Origin: Agaricicola taiwanensis
Lineage (GTDB): Bacteria; Pseudomonadota; Alphaproteobacteria; Rhizobiales; Methylopilaceae
DNA: 64,000 bases
Assembly: GCF_014635245.1 (NCBI RefSeq)
Contig: NZ_BMCP01000007.1
Coordinates: 44,277 to 108,276, forward strand
Direction: 5' to 3'
The translations under genes and the position numbers were made by a program. Each line of letters begins with the position of its first letter. The stretch's first letter is position 1. Of this stretch, positions 8,435 through 16,923 are shown piece by piece. The notes beneath the pieces are model-generated. The model had not been told where the DNA came from. It did not search any database and worked only from the letters and a program-made list of their open reading frames with translations.

Positions 8435-9535
8435 TCACAGCGAGACGGTGAAGCGCCCGGTGAGGGGCAACGCGAGGTAGCGCTGGTTGATTTCGGCCAA
8501 GGTCGCCTCAGGATCAAGGTCGGAGAAGAGATCCGGGTGCAGCCAGCGGGCGAGCGCTTCCACTGCGATGATGTTGACCGGCGTGGCGTGCAGCAGGTGC
8601 CAGAAACCGTGGACATTGCCTTGGGCGACTGCGTCGATCTCCGCCACTTCGGAGCCGGCGACGGCGGAGAGGAGCGTGCGGTGGGCTTCCTCCTCCTTGA
8701 CCTCTGGGCCGATGACGAGACCCTGTGTGCCCCGCAGATGCGGGCCGCCGGTGGTCACGAAACAGTCGATGGGGTGTGAGAGGACAAATTCCCGGTTGGC
8801 GCGGATCCAGGGCGTGGTGGTGGAGAGCTCCGCCCCGATATTCTGGCCGCCGGCAAAGGTGATGAAGGTGCCGAGGCCGGCCTCTCCCGGCACCCAGCAG
8901 CAGTTCCAGCCGGGTGCGCCGGCCATGGACTGGAGAAGCACCGAGGGGCGCTGCGGGCGGGCCTCGGCCAGCCGGTCGGCGATGCGCTTCAGCCGCGCCT
9001 CATGGAAGGCGGCGAAATCTTTGGCCTTGTCGCGCGCCTCGCCGCCCAGCGCGGCGCCAAGGCGGCGCATGGAGGGCGCGGTGTTGGCGAGGGGATCGTG
9101 GAAGAAATCGACGAAGACCACCGGCACGCCCACATCCTTCATGCGAGATAGCACCGAGGTGGATGTCGGGCCGGGGCCATAGCAGCCGCCGAAGATGGCG
9201 AGATCAGGCTCGGCCGCCAGCGCCAGTTCCACCGAGAAGGTGTCAGGACTTGCCATGCCCACCACCTGGGCCTCCGCCAGGGAGGGGGTCTTGCGCTGGT
9301 AGGCTTTAAAGATCTCGGGGCTGTGGCGGGTGAGATCGCCCTGCCAGGCCGCGATGAGGCTTGCCGGATCCGGGTGGATCAGGGCGAGGGCGAGAAGGAT
9401 GTGGCCGTCACCGAGGAGAAGCCGCGACGGAGGCGGCGCCGCCCAGGCCGGCGGGACGGCCGCAGCCGCGAGCGCGGCGGCCATGAGGCCTCCGAACGCG
9501 CGGCGCGACACTCCTTCAGATGGCGGTCGGGTCAA
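8435..9535 (-). CDS. Periplasmic siderophore-binding protein
   Basis: Cluster-A-III (FepB/BtuF-type) periplasmic substrate-binding protein of 366 residues. The N-terminus MTRPPSEGVSRRAFGGLMAA has a twin-arginine-like SRRAF motif followed by an Ala-rich hydrophobic stretch and a WAA-APP cleavage region, so Tat export is possible. The mature part contains a long backbone-helix layout and conserved segments around ELALAAEPDLAIF and VVFVDFF. It lies 3 nt after the TonB receptor gene and 19 nt before the permease gene. The ligand is probably a ferric siderophore, inferred from the receptor and reductase in the operon. Confidence 0.85.
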   Translation of the reverse strand: MTRPPSEGVSRRAFGGLMAAALAAAAVPPAWAAPPPSRLLLGDGHILLALALIHPDPASLIAAWQGDLTRHSPEIFKAYQRKTPSLAEAQVVGMASPDTFSVELALAAEPDLAIFGGCYGPGPTSTSVLSRMKDVGVPVVFVDFFHDPLANTAPSMRRLGAALGGEARDKAKDFAAFHEARLKRIADRLAEARPQRPSVLLQSMAGAPGWNCCWVPGEAGLGTFITFAGGQNIGAELSTTTPWIRANREFVLSHPIDCFVTTGGPHLRGTQGLVIGPEVKEEEAHRTLLSAVAGSEVAEIDAVAQGNVHGFWHLLHATPVNIIAVEALARWLHPDLFSDLDPEATLAEINQRYLALPLTGRFTVSL

Positions 9536-9538
9536 TGG

Positions 9539-11704
9539 TCACCAGCGATAGGTCAAAGTGCCAAGCACGGTGCGGCTGTTGCCCCAATAGCAGGTGTTGA
9601 GGTCATTGCACGAGGAAACATACTCCTTGTCGAAGAGGTTCGACACGTTGAGCGCCAGTTCCGCGCCCTTCAGCTTCGGGCTCGCCTTGCCGAGGTCGTA
9701 GCGGGCGGCGAGATCGACGAGGGTATAGCTGTCGGTCTCGAAGGTGTTGGCGGTGTTGGCCCAGCTGCCGTCGACATGGCGGATGCCGCCGCCTATGGAG
9801 AGGCCCTGAAGCGCGGCGTTCTGGAAGGCGTAATCGAGCCAGAGCGAGGCCGTGTTGTCAGGCGTGATCGGCAGTTCATTGCCGATCACGGCCGGATTGA
9901 TGTCGTCGGTGATCTCGGAATCGAGCACGGTCCAGGCTCCAAGCAGTGTCAGCCCGCGCGTGAGCTCCATGCGCGCCTCGAACTCGAGCCCTTTCACCTT
10001 GACCTCGCCCACCTGGGTCTGCGTCGGGGCGGCGCCCGCGATCACGTCCTGCTGGGTGATCGAGAAGCCGGAGACCTGCAGCATGCTGTTGCCCCAGCTC
10101 TGCGGCTGGTACTTGATGCCTGCCTCCCACTGTTCGCCCGTCGTCGGGTCCGGCGCCGAGCCATCCGCCAGCGCGCCGACATTGGCCTGGAAGGAGGTGG
10201 CATAGCTGACGAAGGGCGCGAGCCCATTGTCGAAGTTGTAGATGAGCCCGGCGCGGCCGGAGAAGGCCCTGTCATCGGTGGACAGGTTGCGGGCAAGAGG
10301 ATTGGCTGCGGGAGCGCGGTTGGTGAACTCCCCGTCTACCCAGTCATGCCGGCCGCTCAGCATTAGCGTGAAACGGTCGAACTTGATCTGGTCCTGGAGA
10401 TAGACGCCGACCTGAGTCTGGCTCTGGTCCACATCATTGGTGATGGTGCTGATGGGGCCGGGCAGGCTGACGATGGTGCGCGTGAAGGGATTATAAAGGC
10501 CCGTCGAGCCGCCGGAGGTGCCGAAGAAATAATCGATGTCGAGGTGGCGGTAGTCGAGGCCGGCCAGCACGCGATGGGCGACGGGACCGGTATCGAAGGA
10601 ATATTCGAGCTGGTTGTCGACCGAGAAGGCGTCAACGCGGTCGCGGATTTCGACGCGGCGGGTGGTGATGTTCTGCAGCTGACCGCCGCCAAAGCCGAAG
10701 CCGCGAATGGTCTTCAGATCATAGTCGACGGTCGAGAACCGAAGGTTCTGCCGGAAGGTCAGATCATTGGTGACGTCGTGGCGGAACTGATAGCCGACCG
10801 ATGACTGCTCCAGGTTGAAGTCGTCGTAGTCAGGATCGCCCAGAAAGGTGTCGCGCGGAATGCGGCCATTGGGATTGTAAGAGAAAGTGCCTTGCGAGGG
10901 CAGGAACTGCAGCGATCCGGAATCGAGGTTCTGGTAGTTGCCGAGCAGGGTCAGCTCGGTGGCATCACTGGGCCGGATGGTGAAGCTCGGCGCCACCGCG
11001 ATCTGGTCGTTGTCGACGTGATCGACGGAGGTCTCGCCAAGACGGCCGGCCGCGATGAAGCGGTAGAGGAAGCGCTTGTCGGCATCGATGGGGCCGGAGA
11101 TATCCAGTTTGGCCTGGCCGTTGGTGGGATGACCGCCGGACAGCTGCACCTCGCCCTGGTGCTCATCGGTCGGAAGCTTGGAGACCTGATTGTAGATGCC
11201 GCCTGGCGGCGTCTGGCCATAGAGCACGGAAGCCGGGCCCTTCAGCACCTCGATGCGCTCCAGGAAGAAGGGGTGGGTGCGGCCCCAGGCATAGGTGCCG
11301 CGCGGCAGCGGCAGGCCGTCGAGATAATCGGGCGACTGGAAGCCGCGGATCTTGATCCAGTCGGCGCGCGGATCGTTGCCATAGATCTCGGCGGTGATGC
11401 CGGGGGTGTAGCGCAGGGCCTCGCTGGCGTTCTGCGCCTTCTGCATCTCGATCTGGGCTTTCGGCACGACGGAGATCGACTGCGGTGTCTCAATGATGGC
11501 GCTGTCGGTCTTGGTGCCGGAGGCACTGCGTTTTGCCACCGTGCCCTCGACCGGGCCGTTGGCGCGCTCGCCGCTGACCACGATGGCGGGAAGTTCCACT
11601 TCCGGCTGGCTTTGCGCGAGAGCCGGCGAAAGGAACAGGACGAGAGAGGTTCCGGCCAAAAGGCCGCCACGTACAGACTTCAATACATCCCGCGACGGAA
11701 CCAT
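9539..11704 (-). CDS. TonB-dependent siderophore receptor (FhuA/FpvA type)
   Basis: Outer-membrane siderophore receptor of 721 residues. The ATG at 11704 (MVPSRDVLKS) is preferred because GGAAAGG lies at proper distance upstream. A TTG 18 nt earlier is the alternative. There is a signal peptide ending in SPALA-QS, then the plug domain with ETPQSISVV, a RGF-like segment and the ERIEVLKGPASVLYGQ box. The plug ends near PPGGIYNQVSK, and a 22-strand barrel closes with the terminal Trp (TLTYRW). It is the first gene of the five-gene uptake operon. The region 11705-11897 upstream carries a palindrome and is AT-rich. Confidence 0.93.
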   Translation of the reverse strand: MVPSRDVLKSVRGGLLAGTSLVLFLSPALAQSQPEVELPAIVVSGERANGPVEGTVAKRSASGTKTDSAIIETPQSISVVPKAQIEMQKAQNASEALRYTPGITAEIYGNDPRADWIKIRGFQSPDYLDGLPLPRGTYAWGRTHPFFLERIEVLKGPASVLYGQTPPGGIYNQVSKLPTDEHQGEVQLSGGHPTNGQAKLDISGPIDADKRFLYRFIAAGRLGETSVDHVDNDQIAVAPSFTIRPSDATELTLLGNYQNLDSGSLQFLPSQGTFSYNPNGRIPRDTFLGDPDYDDFNLEQSSVGYQFRHDVTNDLTFRQNLRFSTVDYDLKTIRGFGFGGGQLQNITTRRVEIRDRVDAFSVDNQLEYSFDTGPVAHRVLAGLDYRHLDIDYFFGTSGGSTGLYNPFTRTIVSLPGPISTITNDVDQSQTQVGVYLQDQIKFDRFTLMLSGRHDWVDGEFTNRAPAANPLARNLSTDDRAFSGRAGLIYNFDNGLAPFVSYATSFQANVGALADGSAPDPTTGEQWEAGIKYQPQSWGNSMLQVSGFSITQQDVIAGAAPTQTQVGEVKVKGLEFEARMELTRGLTLLGAWTVLDSEITDDINPAVIGNELPITPDNTASLWLDYAFQNAALQGLSIGGGIRHVDGSWANTANTFETDSYTLVDLAARYDLGKASPKLKGAELALNVSNLFDKEYVSSCNDLNTCYWGNSRTVLGTLTYRW

Positions 11705-11848
11705 TTCCCAGCACCTTTCCAATCAAGAACCACACGCCCCAGTGGCGGTTGTGTAGTGGTGCGGATTATGGAAAGGCAACGAGGTGAGGATTCGGGTTTC
11801 TTACTATTTCATGCGCAGGAATTTAAATCAGTTTGAAAGAGTAGAAGG

Positions 11849-11863
11849 TTGGAATAATTCCAA
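11849..11863. promoter_or_regulatory. Perfect palindrome, candidate iron-responsive operator
   Basis: TTGGAATAATTCCAA is a perfect 15-bp palindrome in the AT-rich stretch between the AraC regulator and the receptor gene. It resembles the rhizobial Irr element (TTAGAA...TTCTAA pattern) apart from one symmetrical base change. It could instead be a site for the AraC regulator. The assignment is an inference from position and symmetry. Confidence 0.4.
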
Positions 11864-11897
11864 AATCTTATATTGCTCGAGAAATACTTCTTTGGAT

Positions 11898-12782
11898 TTA
11901 TTCCAGATTTTCCTGGTAAGCGCTCATAAGCAAGGCGCTTGGCGGCAGGCCAAAGCGCTTGCGAAACAGCGTGGCGAAGTGGGCCTGGGTGTAGCCGGTC
12001 TCGGCCGCGACCTGCCCAACGCTCAGGTGGCCTGATGCCAGAAGTTTATAGCCTATCTGCAGCCGGTGTTCCTGCAGGAAGGCGTAAGGCGTCGCGCCAT
12101 AGAGCATCCGGAAGCCGCGATTGAGCTTGATGGTGTTGAGACCGGTTTGCGAGGCCAGGGTCGCGATGTCGGGCGGAGCGCTCGGTGTGGCGATCAGGAT
12201 ATCCCGCGCCGCTTTGATGCGTTCCGCGTCGCTCGGGGTCAGCCGGCTCGGCTTCATGGCGGGACGATCGACATCGAAGCCATCAAGCACCAGCGAGGTC
12301 AGCTCCAGCGCCTTGCCCAAGCGGTAGAAGTCGAAGCTCGGTGTTTCCGGACAGGAGAGGATCTGGGCGGCCACCGCCTCGCTGGCCGGATCGGCGCGAC
12401 GGGCATTGAGGATAACCGGTCCCGCCTGGTGGCTGCCGGCGGAACGGCGCAGGAGATCGACCGGATCGAGCGCGCTCTCGGCTGCCACCAGGCTGCGGTC
12501 GATCTGGATCAGGACGCAGCGGTAGCGCAGCTTCTCCCGGATGCGCTGGTCGCGCGGGGCCAGCCCGTCGCTGAAGATGGCGATGTTGGTGGGGCCGGTG
12601 AAGGTCTGCCGCTCCAGGTCGCCTGCCTTCAGTGTCATCTCTCCATTGAGGATGGTGAGGATGCGCAGGCCGTCCCCGATGGGCAGGGTGGAGTGGTAGG
12701 GCTCGTCATAGATCATGTCTCCGGCGGCGATGAGAACGCGGCCTTCAAGATGCGTGGAGACGGTGTGCGGCAGGATCTTCAT
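11898..12782 (-). CDS. AraC-family regulator of the siderophore operon (PchR-like)
   Basis: DNA-binding transcription regulator of 294 residues. The C-terminal 100 residues hold two helix-turn-helix units: IATLASQTGLNTIKLNRGFRM, then VGQVAAETGYTQAHFATLFRKRFG, the classic AraC signature. The N-terminal part resembles the sensor domain of PchR-type regulators, which bind a ferric siderophore. The gene lies upstream of the receptor gene, in the same orientation, with a 193-nt gap. It therefore probably activates the uptake operon when the cognate siderophore arrives. Confidence 0.85.
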   Translation of the reverse strand: MKILPHTVSTHLEGRVLIAAGDMIYDEPYHSTLPIGDGLRILTILNGEMTLKAGDLERQTFTGPTNIAIFSDGLAPRDQRIREKLRYRCVLIQIDRSLVAAESALDPVDLLRRSAGSHQAGPVILNARRADPASEAVAAQILSCPETPSFDFYRLGKALELTSLVLDGFDVDRPAMKPSRLTPSDAERIKAARDILIATPSAPPDIATLASQTGLNTIKLNRGFRMLYGATPYAFLQEHRLQIGYKLLASGHLSVGQVAAETGYTQAHFATLFRKRFGLPPSALLMSAYQENLE

Positions 12783-12817
12783 GAGGCGGGACTATAGGCG
12801 GGCGCGGCGGCATTGTC

Positions 12818-12843
12818 CGAACCAAACAGCAGGTTCGTCCGTT
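12818..12843 (+). promoter_or_regulatory. EcfG-like stress promoter
   Basis: CGAAC-N17-CGTT, one base from the EcfG consensus, 29 nt upstream of the DUF3008 gene. The same CGAAC -35 variant occurs at 26881-26885. Confidence 0.5.
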
Positions 12844-12872
12844 GAAGGTGCATCCATACCAAGGAGGCACTC

Positions 12873-13061
12873 ATGCCCGCCACATCGAAAGCACAGCAGA
12901 AAGCCGCCGGCGCTGCCCTCGCCGCCAAGCGGGGCGACATGCCAAAGAAGGAGCTGAAGGGCGCGTCGAAGAGCATGGAGAAATCCATGACGGAGAAGGA
13001 ACTGCACGACATGGCGTCCACCAAACGCAAGGGCAAACCCGAGCACAAGACCAAGCACTGA
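12873..13061 (+). CDS. Small basic DUF3008-family protein
   Basis: Lysine-rich 62-residue protein starting MPATSKAQQKAAGAALAAKRG, which is characteristic of the DUF3008 family of unknown function. The family members I recall are short, basic and often next to stress genes. AAGGAGG lies 7 nt before the ATG. The stop TGA overlaps the ATG of the SDR gene by one base, so the two are coupled. An EcfG-like promoter precedes it. There is no transmembrane or signal segment. The high Lys content and lack of aromatic residues suggest disorder or nucleic-acid contact, but that is speculation. Confidence 0.8.
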   Translation: MPATSKAQQKAAGAALAAKRGDMPKKELKGASKSMEKSMTEKELHDMASTKRKGKPEHKTKH

Positions 13062-13936
13062 TGGAAGGCACCAAGCTGCATGGCGCGGCTGATGGCCTGG
13101 ATCAGGCCACGACGGCGGCGCCCGAGACTGGGGAGGAGGCAAGGTTGCAGGCTTCACGCGGGCCCCGGCTGGAAGGCCGGGTGGCGCTGGTGACCGGCTC
13201 GGATTCCGGCATCGGCCGCGCCATCGCACTGGCCCTGGCCGAAGGGGGTGCCGATGTGGTGGTCACCTATCATTCCGATGAGGATGGTGGGAAAAACACG
13301 GTCGCGGATATCGAAACCATGGGCCGAAGGGCCCTGCTGCGGCAGCTCGACGTCAGCGACGAGACGAGCGTTCGCGCGACCTTCGATGCGGCCGAGGAGG
13401 GGCTCGGGCCGGTTGATCTTCTCGTCAACAACGCCGGCCTGCAGTCGCAGGAGGTTCCCCTCATCGACATGAGCACGGAGGAATTCGACCGGATCCTGAA
13501 GACGGATCTTTACGGCGCGTTCTTCTGCTGCCGCGAATTCCTGCGGCGCCGGCGGGAGGAGACCTCGTGGCCGGGCAAGATCATCAACATCACCTCGGTG
13601 CATGAGCGCATCCCCAGCCCCGGCAATTCCGCTTATGGGGCGGCCAAGGGCGGGCTTCTGACGCTGACCCGCAGCCTTGCGCTGGAACTGGCCCCGAAGC
13701 GCATCAATGTGAACGCCATCGCGCCGGGCCAGATCCGTACGCCCATGACGGAGCGAACGGACGATCCGGAGGTCTATGAGGAGGAGATGCGCAACATTCC
13801 GTGGCGCCGTCCCGGCGAGCCGTGGGAAGTGGCGCGGCTGGCGGCCTATCTCGCCTCCAGCGATGCCGACTATGTCACCGGCCAGAGCTTCACCATCGAT
13901 GGCGGGTTGCAAATGAACTGGGGGCAGGGAGCCTGA
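13061..13936 (+). CDS. Short-chain dehydrogenase/reductase (glucose-1-dehydrogenase-like)
   Basis: NAD(P)-dependent SDR of 291 residues with an N-terminal extension of about 40 residues, as in the stress-linked YhdF/YghA type. It has the cofactor motif TGSDSGIGRA, NNAG, the catalytic Ser in NITSVHE and YGAAK (Tyr and Lys of the active site). The C-terminal FTIDGG signature is also present. The start at 13061 is chosen because ATG overlaps the DUF3008 stop (TGATG); frames reaching further upstream are shadows. Coupling to a small stress protein and a shared EcfG-like promoter suggest induction in stationary phase or osmotic stress. The substrate is unknown. Confidence 0.87.
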   Translation: MEGTKLHGAADGLDQATTAAPETGEEARLQASRGPRLEGRVALVTGSDSGIGRAIALALAEGGADVVVTYHSDEDGGKNTVADIETMGRRALLRQLDVSDETSVRATFDAAEEGLGPVDLLVNNAGLQSQEVPLIDMSTEEFDRILKTDLYGAFFCCREFLRRRREETSWPGKIINITSVHERIPSPGNSAYGAAKGGLLTLTRSLALELAPKRINVNAIAPGQIRTPMTERTDDPEVYEEEMRNIPWRRPGEPWEVARLAAYLASSDADYVTGQSFTIDGGLQMNWGQGA

Positions 13937-13939
13937 GCC

Positions 13940-15028
13940 TCAGGCGGCGAGCGCCTGCTTCTGGCTGAACTTGACGGTGTTCCGGCCCATTGCCTTGGCT
14001 TCGTAAAGCGCCGCATCGGCCAGCCTCAGGCCCGTGTCCAGCGAGATGCGGCCGTCAGCCCAAAATCCGCCGACGCTTGTCGTCACCGTCAGTTCCGGCA
14101 GGTCGGCGGAGAGGCATGCCGCTTCGATTTCCGCCCGGATGCGATCGGCGGCGCTGCGGGCGGCCTCCCGGCTGGTGTCGGCGAGCACCACGACGAACTC
14201 CTCCCCTCCCATGCGGGCCACGAGATCGCCCGACCGGACCGTGCGGCGGAGCACCTGGGCCACCATGCGCAGGATCTCGTCGCCGACGGCATGGCCGAAA
14301 CTGTCATTGATGGCCTTGAAGTGGTCGAGATCGATGACGAGGAGCGCCTTTCCGGAGGATGCCTCGCCTATGGGGATGAAGCGGTCCTGCAGGCTGCGGC
14401 GGTTCAACAGACCGGTCAGCGCATCGGTGCCCGCCTCATTGAAGAGCCGTGTCTCACGCTTGGACAGTTGCCGCTCGCGATCGATGACGGCTCCGAAGAT
14501 CACGGCGCCGATCGCATTGAAGGCGGCAACGAAGACGGCCGGCTCGCTCAAAAGCGCGTTGCGCGCCGGGCCGGGCAGCAGGAACCAGGCCGAGAGGGAG
14601 GCGGAGATCATCACGCCAAGCAGGAGCAGGCGGGGCAGGTCGGCGCGGTCGGTGCGCACGACGCGAGCCCAGAGGAAGCCCATGGCCCAGGCGATGAGGA
14701 TGGTCCCGATACCGGCGTACATGCCCACGCCGCCTTTCATCACGCGGGCGCCGATGGCGAGAAGCGCGGCAATGCAGGCGCCTATGGGACCCAGGAAAGC
14801 GCCGGCCGATCCGACGAAAAGGGTTCGCAGATCCACAAACAGGCCGTCGGCCATCATGATGGGCTGCCACATGGAGAAGACCGCCCCGAACCCGAAGAGG
14901 CAGCCGGCGAGAGCGCAGGTGATGCGCGGGCCGAGACCCCGGCGGATGAGGATTCCATAGCCGAGCCCCAACAGGGACATGATGCCCAGACTGTTGAGAA
15001 AGGAATGGAAAAGTTCCGCGGAGGTCAT
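13940..15028 (-). CDS. Membrane diguanylate cyclase (5TM-LYT + GGDEF)
   Basis: Inner-membrane cyclic-di-GMP synthase of 362 residues. The N-terminal half has five to six hydrophobic helices with conserved features of the LytS/YhcK 5TM sensor (VDLRTLFVGSAGAFLGPIGA). The GGDEF domain follows with DALTGLLNRR, the Asp-rich VIDLDHFKAIND and the active-site loop in the form GGEEF, which is still catalytically competent. No EAL domain follows, and an RxxD inhibitory site is uncertain. The start at 15028 (MTSAELFHSF) is chosen over a longer frame because it places the first helix at the N-terminus. It converges on the SDR gene with a 3-nt gap. Confidence 0.87.
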   Translation of the reverse strand: MTSAELFHSFLNSLGIMSLLGLGYGILIRRGLGPRITCALAGCLFGFGAVFSMWQPIMMADGLFVDLRTLFVGSAGAFLGPIGACIAALLAIGARVMKGGVGMYAGIGTILIAWAMGFLWARVVRTDRADLPRLLLLGVMISASLSAWFLLPGPARNALLSEPAVFVAAFNAIGAVIFGAVIDRERQLSKRETRLFNEAGTDALTGLLNRRSLQDRFIPIGEASSGKALLVIDLDHFKAINDSFGHAVGDEILRMVAQVLRRTVRSGDLVARMGGEEFVVVLADTSREAARSAADRIRAEIEAACLSADLPELTVTTSVGGFWADGRISLDTGLRLADAALYEAKAMGRNTVKFSQKQALAA

Positions 15029-15119
15029 GCGCCTGTGCTCGCCCCAAGCCCACCGGGCCCGACACGGCGACATTATACGAAAGGAATGATTTTTCCGATT
15101 ATCGATTAATTCAAATTTT

Positions 15120-15157
15120 CAACAATTTAAGGAGGGGGCGGTCACGGCCGCCCCCTC
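15120..15157 (-). terminator. Intrinsic terminator after prpD-like gene
   Basis: On the minus strand GAGGGGGCGG pairs perfectly with CCGCCCCCTC around a 6-nt loop, followed by a T/A-rich CTTAAATTGTTG tract. It lies 7 nt after the stop of the MmgE/PrpD gene. Confidence 0.75.
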
Positions 15158-15163
15158 GCGCGG

Positions 15164-16576
15164 TCAATCCGCCTTGCGCAGTGCGGCCGTCAGCTCGCTC
15201 ACGGGAATGCGGTCGAGCTCCAGCACCGCGTCGCGGATGCGCTCGGCCTGGCTCTGGGAGACCGCCATGGAGGCCGAGGCGAAGAACTTCTTCTCCACGC
15301 CGGCGAGATCGAGCGCCCGTTCGCCCGCGCCGGAGTTGACGCGGATGTGGCGGTGGTGGGTCTCGCCGCTCTTCATGGTGATCTTGACGCCGCCGGAGAA
15401 ATACTTCGGGAAGGCGCTCTCGGTATCGATGGTGCATTTCACGCGCTTGGTGAGATCGAGCACCTTCTCGTCCTTCAAGGCTTCCGGCTGCAGATCCGGC
15501 AGGCCGAAGAAGCCCTTGATGAGGCAGGCGGCGACCACGAACTGGGCGCTGAATTTTGCCTCATAGTCGGTGGTCGGATGTTCCTTCGCCTGGCGCGGCT
15601 CGGCCACGATGGGCATGGTGTCCTTTGCCAGGAAGCATTCGACCTCGGCGATGTCGTCGGGATTGATGCGCTCGTAGAGTTCGATGGCCGCATCCGCCGC
15701 GCCATGGATGAAGTGGCAGACGGGGTAGGGCTTGATGGCAGTGTCGGCGAGATCCCAATATTCGCCGAGGCCGCCGGAGATGCGGTCGAGGTCGACCACC
15801 TCCGCATAGCCCTGAAGATGGGTCTCGAAGAAGCCGAAGCGGCCCTCGTAAGGCCGGGTGGGGCCCTTGAAGCCGCTCTCCACAAGGCGCGCGGCGGTGA
15901 TGCCGGCAACGGCCGCCCAGCCGGGATGCATGCGCTTGGTCCAGGCGCCTTCCTCCAGGAAGACCTGCACACCCGATGCGGTGGAGGCGGCGACGCCTTG
16001 GGCCATAGTGATCTTGTCGGCGTCGAGGCCGAGCAGCTTGGACGCGATGACGGCGGAGGAGAAATGGGCAACCACGCCGGTGGCATGGAAGCCAACGTGA
16101 TGGAAGCCGCCCTTGACGGCCGCGCCGACACGAATGGCCGTCTCCATGCCCGCCGCGTAGGCGGTCAGCATGGCGCGGCCATCGAGCGCCAGATCCTCGG
16201 AGAAGGTGAGGGCGCAGGGCAGGCAGGCGGCGGTGGCGTGGATGATGCTGCCGAGATGGGTGTCGTCGAAGTCGAGCCCGTGCACCAGGATGCCGTTGGC
16301 CAGCGCCGCGTCGCGCAGTGGCAGGCGCTCGGAGCGGCCGATGAGGCTGCAGGTGCCGGCGCCGCCGAGCGTTTGGATGCCCTTGATGGAGGTCTCGGCG
16401 AAGGGATAGGCGTTGGAGGCAAGGCCCACGCCCAGCGCGTCGAGGATCAGCAGCTTGGCGCGCTCCAGGACGGGCTTCGGAATATCGGTGAAGGAAAGGC
16501 CAGCCGCGAAGGTGGCGAGATCCTTTGCAGGTTCAGCCTCACTTGCTGGTATCAATATCTTGTGTGCCCCGGCCAT
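15164..16576 (-). CDS. MmgE/PrpD-family enzyme (copy 1)
   Basis: Cytoplasmic MmgE/PrpD-fold enzyme of 470 residues. This family includes 2-methylcitrate dehydratase and cis-aconitate decarboxylase. Seen are the family box HGLDFDDTHLGSIIH, a Lys in GAWTKRMHPG matching the first active-site Lys of cis-aconitate decarboxylase, and a second Lys in IKPYPVCHFIHGAAD. It is divergent from the tcuA-like gene and shares with it a 347-nt control region that carries two TGTNNACA operators. No prpB, prpC or acnD gene is near, so a plain methylcitrate cycle is unlikely. A tricarboxylate-type substrate is inferred from the neighbours only. Confidence 0.82.
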   Translation of the reverse strand: MAGAHKILIPASEAEPAKDLATFAAGLSFTDIPKPVLERAKLLILDALGVGLASNAYPFAETSIKGIQTLGGAGTCSLIGRSERLPLRDAALANGILVHGLDFDDTHLGSIIHATAACLPCALTFSEDLALDGRAMLTAYAAGMETAIRVGAAVKGGFHHVGFHATGVVAHFSSAVIASKLLGLDADKITMAQGVAASTASGVQVFLEEGAWTKRMHPGWAAVAGITAARLVESGFKGPTRPYEGRFGFFETHLQGYAEVVDLDRISGGLGEYWDLADTAIKPYPVCHFIHGAADAAIELYERINPDDIAEVECFLAKDTMPIVAEPRQAKEHPTTDYEAKFSAQFVVAACLIKGFFGLPDLQPEALKDEKVLDLTKRVKCTIDTESAFPKYFSGGVKITMKSGETHHRHIRVNSGAGERALDLAGVEKKFFASASMAVSQSQAERIRDAVLELDRIPVSELTAALRKAD

Positions 16577-16698
16577 GTCTCATTTATCTCCCATAAGGCA
16601 TCACGATCCGCGTCAGGTTGTGGGGATCAGTGATCGCACGTATCTCACCCGCGGGCGCGCGTCAGACTTTCGCACGGAGGCGCACCCTTGCGTCTTGT

Positions 16699-16715
16699 AT
16701 GTTGACAGTTAACAT
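16699..16715. promoter_or_regulatory. GntR-type operator 1
   Basis: ATGTTGACAGTTAACAT is a 17-bp near-palindrome (one mismatched pair) that contains TGTTGACA, a match to the TGTNNACA core of FadR-subfamily operators. A linked GntR/FCD gene is at 20092. Confidence 0.5.
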
Positions 16716-16758
16716 CGTATCGAGGGCTTGCCAAGCGGCTCGATCAGGCGTAGTGAAA

Positions 16759-16770
16759 ACTGTCTACAGT
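16759..16770. promoter_or_regulatory. GntR-type operator 2
   Basis: ACTGT-CT-ACAGT is a perfect 5-2-5 inverted repeat with the TGTNNACA core. It lies 154 nt before the GTG of the tcuA-like gene and has the same geometry as the site at 20013-20024. Confidence 0.55.
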
Positions 16771-16923
16771 CAGCGAACGACATTGCATTGAGCGCGATCT
16801 CGTGGGAAATGCTTTTTTTGCAGCACCGCCTCGTGTCAAGCCGCCGTGCGCATGTAGCCGAATTTTTTGGATTGGCCCATGGGCGGCCGATTGGGATGAG
16901 CAGATCTATTTGGGAGGCTCGAA

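Larger units (their letters stand above)
16577..16923. other. Divergent control region of the tricarboxylate-type cluster
   Basis: This 347-nt stretch has no convincing gene. It separates the two divergent operons and carries two TGTNNACA palindromes, at 16699-16715 and 16759-16770. The right end has GGGAGG before the GTG start at 16924. No clear sigma-70 pair could be fixed by eye. Confidence 0.6.
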
